A DNA stretch of 64,000 nt from the NCBI RefSeq assembly GCF_002374855.1, contig NZ_NWVC01000008.1, positions 1 through 64,000 of the forward strand, read 5' to 3'. Shown piece after piece: positions 46,901 through 52,952 of the stretch (its first letter is position 1; the number at the start of each line of letters is the position of its first letter). The position numbers were made by a program, and so were the translations under genes. The notes beneath the pieces are model-generated. The model saw nothing but the letters and a program-made list of their open reading frames with translations. It ran no database searches and had not been told where the DNA came from. The DNA comes from Sphingomonas adhaesiva (GTDB taxonomy: Bacteria > Pseudomonadota > Alphaproteobacteria > Sphingomonadales > Sphingomonadaceae).

Positions 46901-47989
46901 GGCGTTCGCCAGCGTGACATTGCCCGCCGCCGCGATGTTGATCGACCGACCGGCGATCGTGCCCGGCGTCGCGGCGGTGCCGGTGATCGCGCCCGCGGAG
47001 TTGACGTTGACCAAACCCGCCGTGCTGATCGCCCCCGACGGATCGATCGTCACCGCGCCCGATGCCGAGGGATTGACCGTGACGACGTTCGATCCGGCCG
47101 TCGCCTCGGTCGAACTGGCCCCGGCGGCCAGAATCACGCGGCCGCCGACCGCGGTCGCGGAAAGCGTCGCGGACGAATCGATACCAAGCAGGAAATTGGT
47201 GGCATTCCCGGCCGCCCCGGCCAACGCGATACCGCCGCCCGCGTCGATCGCCCCGTTCGCGCCAACGACGACGCGGCCCTGCGCCACCGTCGTGCCTTCG
47301 TTGATCGTCACTCTGACGTTGCTGCCCAGTGCGACCGGCACATCGACCGACCGTGCCGCTACGAGTGCCACGTCGCCCGTCGCAGAGATACGCCCGGTGA
47401 CGTCGATCGCTTGCGCCGCGACGATCAGGCTACCGGTTACGTTCAACCCGGTGATGCCGTTGTTGGCGGTGTTGCTCGCGATGGTGATCGCGCTGGAACC
47501 CATGTTGCCCAGCGTCGCGTTGCCCGTCGTGGGAACGGCCGTCAGCGCCGCGGTGGTCAGCACCAGGCTGCCGCCGGAAAACGCACCCGACGATCCGTAG
47601 ACGATGCCGTTGGGGTTCGAGAGCCAGACCGAGATGTTCGACTGCGACGTCACCCGGCCGTAGATCTCGGACAGCGTGCCACCGGTGACGCGGTTCAGCA
47701 CGGTGAAGCCGGTACCGGTGTCGGCGGTGCTGAAGGCGACCGACGAATCGCTCGCCACGCTGAACGAATTCCACTCCATCGTCCGGCTGGCGTCGTTCAG
47801 GTTCACCGACATCGCGGTGCCGGCGGTGGATACCGTGGCACCACCCGCATTCGCCAGATCGGGCAACGTCCCCGCCGCCGGCCCGGTCTGCGCCATCGCC
47901 GTGCTGATCGGAGCCAGCAGCCCCAGCGCGACCCCACCCAGCAGCGCGGTACGCCGGCGTCGGACGGACACGTTCATCACCTTGTTCAT
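37922..47989 (-). CDS. Giant two-partner-secretion exoprotein TpsA (filamentous haemagglutinin-like)
   Basis: The start is ATG 47989 with GGAGG 8 bases upstream; it overlaps the tpsB stop by 4 bases. The protein has 3355 residues. It has a signal peptide (1-33, ending STAMA) and a TPS domain (about 34-280) with the hallmark NPNG at 125-128 (SNISVWLSNPNGIVYG). A very long beta-helix of degenerate Gly/Ala/Thr-rich repeats follows, with recurring motifs such as AQLGDVTAG, LRLGTG and AVTGL. Cys is nearly absent until the last 75 residues. No toxin domain is evident at the C-terminus (ATASVAAECPAGQDGACPAA). Function is probably adhesion or biofilm matrix. Confidence 0.93.
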   Translation of the reverse strand: MNKVMNVSVRRRRTALLGGVALGLLAPISTAMAQTGPAAGTLPDLANAGGATVSTAGTAMSVNLNDASRTMEWNSFSVASDSSVAFSTADTGTGFTVLNRVTGGTLSEIYGRVTSQSNISVWLSNPNGIVYGSSGAFSGGSLVLTTAALTAVPTTGNATLGNMGSSAITIASNTANNGITGLNVTGSLIVAAQAIDVTGRISATGDVALVAARSVDVPVALGSNVRVTINEGTTVAQGRVVVGANGAIDAGGGIALAGAAGNATNFLLGIDSSATLSATAVGGRVILAAGASSTEATAGSNVVTVNPSASGAVTIDPSGAISTAGLVNVNSAGAITGTAATPGTIAGRSINIAAAGNVTLANAITAADGLTIASNGGTLSLGGSLTATAGGISLTGANALQLGTGGQTRSLLAGQSVQARAIAGGVSTSGNYVIESGRTNDTGGVTIEIGGGAGFALDGTSIRAGTEASAGVGYRGSVLLRSNSPSAVPLTLEAVDAAQLTVSGTLGAINVGRIGLAGDVALNAGGALRLDSATSLNGSIALNAVGEISGRAGAGGLLAGFGRTTLTAGTTGRTVTVQAGGIAQLGDLRAGTVGTGTASGATQMSVNAAAMDLLTARAATGNLALTATGAGAAGTIRAATLAAPLGNVAIAANGDVRGQTAAAVLGNGIRIGSARAGTIDIDTANHARVGTLDAAGDLTIDANGSVTGLSLAADVAAGPGIDITGGGTLTIGSTLAPAARVALGAVSLGATGGAVTIDAGGISAGAIDTAGTVTLRAASGLSVDALGANVRTGAATFRQTIALAGGEDGAAARWSTGATLSPAFGATLADATGTIAIAAGVAPLTAGAQGIAQLARANGTAVAISGEGVTLGTAESRAGVLSITARSGGLYVDAATATGAATLTKGGTAGPVDADEVRVLTSLTTGGTTTLTSATDIRTTQIATSAGNVAVQAARAVTGLRQGAVSGDGRLAAGYDRAAITAGAAGATVLVDALAGIAQLGDVVAGDAAGAVDAQANQLRVTGTGVDITGAAARNGNMVLTAGNAGLRLGTGSAAWGASGYDSLGGTYDAGIVSGGDAQIGTLTATGGDILIRVSGTLTALRTAAQPVPGVGAGLTVGDAVVGALTLGGTGDIVLGSGNVGGAAINAGASVRIGDLTATGTLGVTAGGSITGLGSIAAAAPGANLIANVGSVRLPTPAGAGTPTVAVLGNVRAGTAVALAAGQLSAQSIVAGATVDVAAGNAVVGSVNAATARLSGNGVIAADTNTLTVDGAGALRGGFGFANIATNGAGATITLTAGNAVQAGAIAAGAGSTLVPTVAGGNAQVRIDAAAISAQSVTARNGSLLLSAGAGDLYLGSPVLVDAVTPVGVAAARDRAIVTKNGSAGRLTIAGTLQAGAGGIAGSGAGDDGVAQLTSATDIGARRIASATGDVRLSAAGVVGGLTAINAGSGGAGPVLGIAGEVTLGAVSLDGILSVSAGDIRIGSAQSATAIDLAAAGSVTGLATASGTTGTGYHTLAVRADRAVSIGGVPAEALDVAAIGSIVAGSDVTVQAGAIAIGSVQAGGFTTLTGDAVRLDSATLTGGLTVRGGTATADSTPASYAADVWNIASEVLAGGYGAADLNVTNPGSTGGIAGTIAVNAGRVAQLGNVTAGAGAAPLRDGAGNPRDQLIVNASAITLSSATAKNGVARLTASNGGLYAGAIAAGTAAIVTKSGAPGTIGDGDEMRIGALTAGTTGATGTARGDVTLSSSSAMRLGMVSSATGSVRIGDDTVPGAAIVTGLLRETAANGADGQMLPGYDGANLSAAASAALVGEPVQRVVVNVTGAAKLGSVLAGARGDRIAGANQIRILAGALDVDRATARNGDLALTTTTGRLRLGTGVAAGDAALVAGSAAAASAQIGSLTATAGDLAVRATDGVTGWLDAGVAPGMAAEGLRMVSVVAGRDVTITSAGNARLGEVTATGALSVGAARSVTGLPGTVDVAANAVTLLSAGGSVSVGGVASDGALALASIADVQAGATASVGAGAIAVDRVVSGGATRLAAGTALAAGSLDAGGAVTATTAAAGAGDADNGVPTGGALAVGYGAANLTARTTGATTGIISVDAGNVAQLGTVIAGTAADDALIAVPQIAVRARAMRIGTAEAFGGAIDLAASDGDLGLGVAGSGAWIRLRKAGASGDIDVGTLTSGTQPGSDGIMPAGVAGAPGWRGGATLIDSSTAIRGGAIRSLTGDILLRAVDGVTGRSGTAGVRGDFVIGVVDAESVTLSSAGTMRIGQVRTTGALDASARGSITGLVDGAGATGVMLTAARGVDVRGSGGVDLAMAALGDVTARAPVTLETGAQLPDAVRIAAAQITAGTIDAGGGAATLQAGRAIDVSRVVAGVFSAATAQDNGAADPFVIGVADAAAGFDEEQLAAGFGDALLLARGPLRVTSAAGVAQLGRTTGSDATITAEAITLRSRDAAPDAALAVTGDATLTSLRGALYLESATVAGRATVTKAGAGDEMRIGALRATSVTLDSATAIRLGAVEATGRRTDDVADIDLRAGTGAISGLNAVAGGTPIFAGSAADGRVDDGYGRAQLTASAEGARIVVTAAGLAQLGDVTAAGSVPAAGTAPQITVTAGTIDVATRRGTDNADLRQALTAGAGGVALTATGRLRAGVVDAATGIVATTQGSIEAARLVARAQDVRMVARDGRISGLSDLPGGAVPNDGRLLAGYGRADIGALAADRTVTVLAGAPDASTTANVAQLGAVIAGAGATKNHVANQIDVRGGAVDIVSATATNANAVIDARVGGAAVGTLRAGGGVEEYLGTDTYAAGVRAAGTAQLGTVNAATGNVRITSANGDVAGLAFAPGIGSATDGRLLPLFGRADVTAAAAGRRVLIQAANGGVQLGAVSAGQGAGTGAETTIDVSARAIDAVGATANNGALALTATQGGLWLGGGSAATNAVLTKQGGGDKMRIGAGGMTAGGNVAIASTTDLDTAGAIRSGAAAGVVRVTNTGTNATALGGAATTADNSVFSLNEAEVNRLGAATIILDSRANAMTIGTLTIGTNAAGNVPNTALRMLGTGMVDVVGAVTGNGTGRSLQIGGTDAALPTSGTPATPANLASSINVALDRGGSISWAGGTLALAGQRIVAGNAALRDAASGGSAGAISRLVSDPSSALYRGTGSNAPYLTAGTLSVTYRDYALFQNSGAGSASTFGAVLGSPSTPQSLALRLTALGDNGSDSFALFGAINGFVSSAAALQPETVIDFADGTPRTVRITLANARVNGCGIGVATAGCLAGTPPPPALSLFDERQIQLFGTGSNPELQFEPLIGTNNEGLIGDLATASVAAECPAGQDGACPAAQQEVKP

Positions 47990-49830
47990 CGTCCGAACCT
48001 CCACGGGGCCAATTGGGTGGTGATCGACACCAGCAGCCGATCAGTGGGGCGCCGCGCGTCGATCGTCAGCGCGCGGTCCAGCGGCTTGGCGTAGCTGACG
48101 TCCACAGCCAGCCGATCCGCCATCGTAAGGCGAAGCCCGCCGCCCACGGATTGCAGCAGCCGGTCGTTCTCGCTGGTGCCGCGATCCAGGTTCCACAGCC
48201 GCACCGCATCGTAGAAGCCGGTCGCCTCTACCTGTATCTGGCTGCCCGGTGCGGTCAGCCGCAGGCGCGGCGCGACCCGCAGTGCGACGACGCGGTCGGC
48301 GGCGTTCGCTCCCGGATCGTACCCGCGCCCATAGGTCAGGTTGCCGATCGAGAATTCCTCCAGGTTCAGCAGCGGCCGGTTGGCCCATTGCCCGAACGCC
48401 GCCAGATCGAACGCCAACCGGTCGAAGCCCGAAAACGGGCGCAGCGTCTGGTTGGCGGTGCCGCGGATTACGAAGGCCTCGGGATCGCCGTCGAGCCGTG
48501 ACGGCTGGAAACCCGATCCGTCGATCCCGCGCCGCGTCGCGTCCAGGATCGACATGCCCTTGCGCGCCTCTACCAGCAGATCGGTATCGACCCGCGTCAC
48601 GCCAAAGGCATCGCGGCTGATGACGCGCGCGCCGATCCGCGCATAGGCGACCCGCAAACGGTCGCGCGAATAGGGCAGGTCGCTGCGGCCCGATCGGATG
48701 ATCGACCGCTGGTTGATCAGCTCCGCGCCGGCCCCGGCGTAGATATTGATGTCGTCGACGCTCCGCCCAGTACGCTCGAACCCGCGCAGCAGCGGCGCCG
48801 ACAGGTCAAGCCCCGCGATCAGCGACCGGCTGCGCAGGTCGAGGCCCGGGATTTCGGGGTTCGACCATGCCTGGCTGGCACGGACGCCGATCCGTGCGCC
48901 CCCGGCGCCAAGTCCCATCGAATGGCCGCCCTGGATCACGTGCACCTCGTCCCAGGTGCTCGATTGCGACACGCCGATGTACGTCGTGTCGGCCAGACCG
49001 GTCAGGTCGTAGAATTCGCCCCGCAGCGAAAACAGCGATCGGCCCAGCTGGCGCGATCCGCTGTTCTGGTAATTGGCCAGGACCAGCGCCTTGCGCTGTT
49101 GCACGTCGATCACCGCGATCACGTCACCCGGCTCGCGTCCGGCGGGTTGCAGCGTCAGCGTCAGCGTGAGGCCCGGCACGTCGTTGGCCAGCAACAGCAG
49201 CCGCTCCACCTCCTGCCGGTTGAGCGGGTCGACGCCGCGGATCGCCTGTACTCGCGCGGCAATCCCGGCGGGCAAGGGGCCGTCATAGCCCGTGATGCGC
49301 GTCTCCACGATCCGCGCCGCCACCACTGCCAGCCGCAGCGTACCGTCGGCGACCTCCTGCGCAGGGATTTGCACCGATGCCACGAAACCGGCGGCGTATA
49401 GCGCACGGTCCGCCGCATCGCGGATGTCGCACACCACGCGGATCGGGCGCGTTCCCGCGGCGACCGCGGTCAGCGGTGCCAGTACCCGCGCGATGGCCGC
49501 CGGCAGGCCGCCGCCGCGCGCCGACACGAAGCTGACCGTCGACAGATTGACCGGCACCGTGCCGCCCTCCAGCGGGCACGGCCCGGCATCGGGAAGGCGT
49601 CGGACGTTCAATACCGGGCGGCGAACCGCGGCATCACTATCAGGGCGGTTACCCTGGATCTGCTCGCGGGTCGGGACGACTCGTGATTGCTGGACTGGCA
49701 CTTGCGGCGCCGGATTCGGCCCGATCTGCGCCGATGCGCCGCTGGATGTCACGACAGCACCCGCCATCGCGCAAGTAACGCGTAGAAAGCATCGCCGCCG
49801 TTTCCGGCCCAATGAAAAATCTTGTGCCAC
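47986..49830 (-). CDS. Two-partner-secretion outer-membrane transporter TpsB (FhaC/ShlB family)
   Basis: The 614-residue protein starts at GTG 49830, giving a basic n-region (RKRRR) and a signal peptide ending ASSGASA-like near residue 34. A Pro/Gln-rich linker precedes two POTRA-type domains (about 85-250, with FVASVQIPAQEVADGTLRLA). The C-terminal 16-strand barrel (about 260-614) contains the family's FxRGY-like motif as TYGRGYDPG and ends in STTQLAPWRFGR, with aromatic/hydrophobic alternation. TpsB recognises the TPS domain of the TpsA encoded directly downstream and passes it across the outer membrane. First gene of the operon. Confidence 0.94.
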   Translation of the reverse strand: MAQDFSLGRKRRRCFLRVTCAMAGAVVTSSGASAQIGPNPAPQVPVQQSRVVPTREQIQGNRPDSDAAVRRPVLNVRRLPDAGPCPLEGGTVPVNLSTVSFVSARGGGLPAAIARVLAPLTAVAAGTRPIRVVCDIRDAADRALYAAGFVASVQIPAQEVADGTLRLAVVAARIVETRITGYDGPLPAGIAARVQAIRGVDPLNRQEVERLLLLANDVPGLTLTLTLQPAGREPGDVIAVIDVQQRKALVLANYQNSGSRQLGRSLFSLRGEFYDLTGLADTTYIGVSQSSTWDEVHVIQGGHSMGLGAGGARIGVRASQAWSNPEIPGLDLRSRSLIAGLDLSAPLLRGFERTGRSVDDINIYAGAGAELINQRSIIRSGRSDLPYSRDRLRVAYARIGARVISRDAFGVTRVDTDLLVEARKGMSILDATRRGIDGSGFQPSRLDGDPEAFVIRGTANQTLRPFSGFDRLAFDLAAFGQWANRPLLNLEEFSIGNLTYGRGYDPGANAADRVVALRVAPRLRLTAPGSQIQVEATGFYDAVRLWNLDRGTSENDRLLQSVGGGLRLTMADRLAVDVSYAKPLDRALTIDARRPTDRLLVSITTQLAPWRFGR

Positions 49831-50199
49831 GACGAATCCATTCCCCTCTGCCGGGGAAGACCAATTCCACTTCTGCGAAACAGCCGGCTGCCAGTTTTCA
49901 TCTCACCCGAATGATTGCAGACGCAATACCGGCACGCGATGCAGGAGATGCATTACGTGTCCATGCAAACATTCCGATCAGAGATTTTCTTACAATTCAG
50001 CCCGCACTTGGCCTTACCCCCAACCAATTACGTTGCGGTGATGACGGGACAAATTTATGCGGACATCACCCAATTGGGTGAGAAGACAATTATGTCGCTT
50101 CCCTTAGTCCAAACCGACCGCGGCGCGGAGCCGTCCCACGTGACTGCACGATCCTGTCGCGATCGCGCCAACGCTCGCGCCATTCGGGAGGATCGCCGT
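49831..50199. promoter_or_regulatory. Divergent promoter region tpsB operon / luxR
   Basis: This is about 370 bases without a convincing gene, and A/T-richer than average. It holds the palindrome at 50065-50082. On the minus strand TTGTCC (50052-50047) and TAATTG (50030-50025), 16 bases apart, could form a promoter for tpsB and would place the palindrome centre near -56. The frame that encodes the LuxR protein is open back to 49915, but the ribosome-binding site and family length favour the later start. Confidence 0.55.
50065..50082. promoter_or_regulatory. Palindromic operator candidate, core TCACCCAATTGGGTGA
   Basis: The central 16 bases (50066-50081) are a perfect palindrome. The 18-base window matches the T6SS intergenic palindrome at 18624-18641 in 16 positions. 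It lies about 118 bases before the luxR start and about 235 before the tpsB start, on the opposite side. The two copies, both in divergent promoter regions, suggest sites for one dimeric regulator. Confidence 0.7.
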
Positions 50200-51279
50200 A
50201 TGCCTGATGACGATCTGGTTGGCCGGATCTACGAAGCGGCCCTGATGCCGGAACGCTGGCCGATGCTGCTGGAAGCGCTCGCGCTTCATGTCGGCGCGCG
50301 TGGCGGAACGCTGGGTCGCCATTCGGACGGCGACCCCCACCTCATCACATCACCGGGTATCGCATCGATGGTGGAGGCCTTCGTCGCCGGCGGCTACCAT
50401 GCCGACAACGTGCGCTCGGCCCCGCTGCTTCGGATCGACCGCCCGGGATTTGTCTCGGAATACGAAGTGCATGACGAAGAAGCGCGCCTTACCCTTCCGG
50501 TGTATCGCGACTTCCTGACGCCGAACAATTTCGACAAGGCCGCCGGCACCGTCATCCTTGGCGCGAGCAGCGATCGGCTGGTGCTGACCGTCGAGGGGTT
50601 CTGGGACCGCGAAGGGCTGGAGCGCGCCGTCCCGCAGCTTGACGTGTTGCGGCCGCATCTGGCGCGCGCCGCCATCCTTGCGGCCGAACTTCAGCTGCGC
50701 GAGTGCCGCTCGATCGTGGAGGCGTTCGGGCGCATCGGCGCTGGGGCCGCGATCCTCGGCCGGCGTGGGGAAGTGATCGCCCACAATGATCGCTTCGGCA
50801 CGCAACTCGCGGAAGGGTTGCTGGAGCAGCGCGAACGGCTGCGCTTCTCGCATCGCGCCTCCGATGCGGCCTTCCTGACCGCGCTTGGCGGCGTGCAGAC
50901 ATCGGGACGGGGCGCATCCGTGGCGATCCGCGACGATCTGGGGATCGGCGTCGCGGCGCTGCATCTGGTGCCGGTCCGCCGCAGCGCGCAGGAGGTGTTC
51001 GCGGGCGCCACGACGATTGCGGTTGTCGCTCGCCCGGCCGTCGATGCGGCACCTGACGCGCGGCTGATCCAAGCATTGTTCGATCTCACCCCGACGGAGG
51101 CCACCGTCGCCCGTGCGATCGCCAGCGGCAGCACGCTTGAGGACATCGCGCGCACCAGTGGAAAGTCGATCGAAACCGTCCGCTCTCACCTGAAGCGGGT
51201 CTATTCGAAGACGGCGACGGGGCGGCAGAACGAACTGGCGGTGCTGCTGCGCGGGTTCGGCAGCCCGGCGGACGATTGA
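50200..51279 (+). CDS. LuxR-type helix-turn-helix transcriptional regulator
   Basis: The start ATG at 50200 has GGGAGGA 8 bases upstream and gives MPDDDLVGRIYEAALMPERW, the usual opening of a sphingomonad LuxR-family group of about 360 residues. The 359-residue product has an N-terminal sensory region (about 1-280, PAS-like from 175 on with GRIGAGAAILGRRGEVIAHN). The C-terminal LuxR HTH lies at about 295-350: FDLTPTEATVARAIASG, LEDIARTSGKSIETVRSHLK, VYSKTATGRQNELAVLL. The autoinducer-binding domain of quorum-sensing LuxR is not recognisable. Adjacent to a palindrome shared with the T6SS promoter region, it is the natural candidate regulator of both loci. Confidence 0.88.
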   Translation: MPDDDLVGRIYEAALMPERWPMLLEALALHVGARGGTLGRHSDGDPHLITSPGIASMVEAFVAGGYHADNVRSAPLLRIDRPGFVSEYEVHDEEARLTLPVYRDFLTPNNFDKAAGTVILGASSDRLVLTVEGFWDREGLERAVPQLDVLRPHLARAAILAAELQLRECRSIVEAFGRIGAGAAILGRRGEVIAHNDRFGTQLAEGLLEQRERLRFSHRASDAAFLTALGGVQTSGRGASVAIRDDLGIGVAALHLVPVRRSAQEVFAGATTIAVVARPAVDAAPDARLIQALFDLTPTEATVARAIASGSTLEDIARTSGKSIETVRSHLKRVYSKTATGRQNELAVLLRGFGSPADD

Positions 51280-51370
51280 ACCGACGATGCCATAACCCGG
51301 GGCGATGGATGCGGGAGAAGCTCCGGCCGCCCCGCCTCTCCCTCACGTGGCGCCCTGCGACGACGCTGCG

Positions 51371-51740
51371 CTACGCCAGCGGGTAGGGCCCCTTGCCTCT
51401 ATCCGCGATGAAGCGGTCGGCGCGCTGATCGATCATCGGCAGCGGCACCGATCCCAGGGCGAGCATCGCGTCGTGGAAGGCGCGATAGTCCAAACCGGGC
51501 GCCCAGCGCCGTGCGCGCCTTCTCGCGCGCCCCGAAGCGATTGATGACGTCGGTGGAGCGCCGCGGATCGGGTGCGCTTTCCTTGATGGCGACGATGTTG
51601 CGGATCGGCGAAGCCGCGCGGTGGCCACCAAGTCCGGAAACTGATCGGGCGGAGACGCGAAGCCGGGCATGCCAAGCCCCGCCGCAATAATCGCGCGGTG
51701 CGACGGTGCCGCCCCCGAACCTTCGATCAACGGGACGATA
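51371..51740 (-). pseudogene. Decayed fragment of a DUF885-family hydrolase
   Basis: Read on the minus strand, the last part (LDYRAFHDAMLALGSVPLPM and MIDQRADRFI) matches the C-terminal end of DUF885 proteins, which are periplasmic peptidase-like enzymes of about 600 residues. The preceding stretch switches frame at least twice (a block reading RNIVAIKESAPDPR lies in another frame), and the rest of the gene is missing. It is too short and broken to work. It fills part of the gap between luxR and copB; the remaining bases of that gap (51280-51370 and 51741-51779) show nothing else. Confidence 0.65.
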
Positions 51741-51779
51741 GAGCGGGATCGTGACGCCTCAGCGTTCCGCGGCGTCGCG

Positions 51780-52952
51780 TCAGAACCAGGTCCGCACCCC
51801 GGCCACCACGCCGAACCCGCCGGTCCCGTCGCCGCGGCCCCGCGCCAGATCGGCGGTGCGGCCGAACCGCCGCTCCCACGACAGACCGAAGTAGGGGGCG
51901 AATTCGCGGACGCGCTCGTACCGCAGCCGCAATCCCAATTCCGCGTCGCTCAGCCCCGATCCGATGCCTTGCGCGGGCATGTCCTGCGCGGCGACATTGG
52001 CCTCCAGCCGCGGCTGGAGCACCCAATATTGCGTGATCCGCTGATCGTACCAGGCAGTGACGCGGGCCAGGACATCGCCCTTGTCGGACAGGAACGCCGC
52101 CGCCTCGACGTCGAACCAATATGGCGCCAGCCCCTCGACGCCGATCGTGGCGTAGCTGCGCGACGGGCCGGGGCGGATATCGTGGCGGATGCCCGCCTGC
52201 AGGTTCCAATAGGGATCGAGCGCGCGGCTGTAGAGCGCCTGCACCTCCGCCGTGTCGAGCGAGCCGCCGGCCGCGCCCTCCCCTTCGCTCTTGATCGTCA
52301 GCCGGTCGAGATCGCCGCCGATCCACGCCTCGCCGTCCCAGCGGTAGCCGTCGCGACCGCGGCGCGCCTGATATTCGGCCAGGTTCACGATCACCTGAGC
52401 GAACGTCATCCCGCCGTGTTCGCGGCGCATCGCCCGGTCGGCGTCGCGCATCGCCGCCGCGTCATAGACGCGCTCGGCCAGCAGCCCCGGCTGCGCGACG
52501 GGCGCGGCGGCCTGCCCGGCCGGCAGGTCGGTTCCCGATGCCGCTCCATGGCTGCCATGCGGCGCGGCGCCCATCGCCATGCCCGGCATCGCCGACATGT
52601 CGTGTCCCGCATGGGGATCGGCGGAAGGCGCCATTTCCGGCATGGCCGACACGTCATGCCCGGCATGGGGATCGGCCGGCCGCGCCGTCGCCGGCATCAT
52701 CGACATGTCGTGTCCGGCGTGAGGATCGGGGGCCGTCGCCGGACGAGCCGGCGCGGCGCGGCGCGGCCGGGGCGCCGGTCGCGCCGGGGCACGGCGGGGG
52801 ATGGCCTTAGCCGCCGGCTTCTTCTGCGCCGGCATCGTCATGCCGGGCATCGCCATACCCGGCATCATGCGATGGTCCATGGTCTGCGCACTCGCCGGAA
52901 GCGCCGGCATCAGCGCGAGGGTCGCGGCAGCCCTTGCCAGGCGCACCGTCAT
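51780..52952 (-). CDS. copB: Copper-resistance outer-membrane protein CopB
   Basis: The 390-residue protein starts at ATG 52952, overlapping the copA stop by 4 bases. It has a signal peptide (1-23, ending LPASAQ), a Met/His-rich metal-binding region (about 24-135) with three tandem 18-residue repeats beginning DPHAGHD, and a C-terminal CopB/PcoB beta-barrel (about 160-390: MTFAQVIVNLAEYQARRGRD, WNLQAGIRHDIRPGP, final Phe in GVRTWF). CopB binds or exports copper at the outer membrane in partnership with CopA. The length is normal except for the repeat region. Confidence 0.93.
   Translation of the reverse strand: MTVRLARAAATLALMPALPASAQTMDHRMMPGMAMPGMTMPAQKKPAAKAIPRRAPARPAPRPRRAAPARPATAPDPHAGHDMSMMPATARPADPHAGHDVSAMPEMAPSADPHAGHDMSAMPGMAMGAAPHGSHGAASGTDLPAGQAAAPVAQPGLLAERVYDAAAMRDADRAMRREHGGMTFAQVIVNLAEYQARRGRDGYRWDGEAWIGGDLDRLTIKSEGEGAAGGSLDTAEVQALYSRALDPYWNLQAGIRHDIRPGPSRSYATIGVEGLAPYWFDVEAAAFLSDKGDVLARVTAWYDQRITQYWVLQPRLEANVAAQDMPAQGIGSGLSDAELGLRLRYERVREFAPYFGLSWERRFGRTADLARGRGDGTGGFGVVAGVRTWF
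52566..52727 (-). repeat. Three tandem 54-base repeats in copB encoding DPHAGHD units
   Basis: Units run 52727-52674, 52673-52620 and 52619-52566. Each encodes 18 residues beginning DPHAGHD and followed by Met-Ser/Ala-Met combinations. His and Met side chains suit copper binding. Copy number probably varies between strains through recombination or slippage. Confidence 0.85.

Noticed and set aside
38000..47000. Repeat structure in tpsA considered as a CRISPR-like or satellite array
   Set aside because: The repeats are degenerate, coding and irregular in spacing, as expected for a beta-helix exoprotein.
40676..48094. Very long open frame (over 2400 codons) on the plus strand opposite tpsA
   Set aside because: It is Arg/Ala/His-rich with no domain pattern and mirrors the repeat-rich, high-GC tpsA codons. 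tpsA has a signal peptide, TPS domain, ribosome-binding site and operon context.
49915..50199. 95-residue N-terminal extension of the LuxR protein
   Set aside because: It crosses the palindrome, has no family similarity, and a strong ribosome-binding site precedes ATG 50200.
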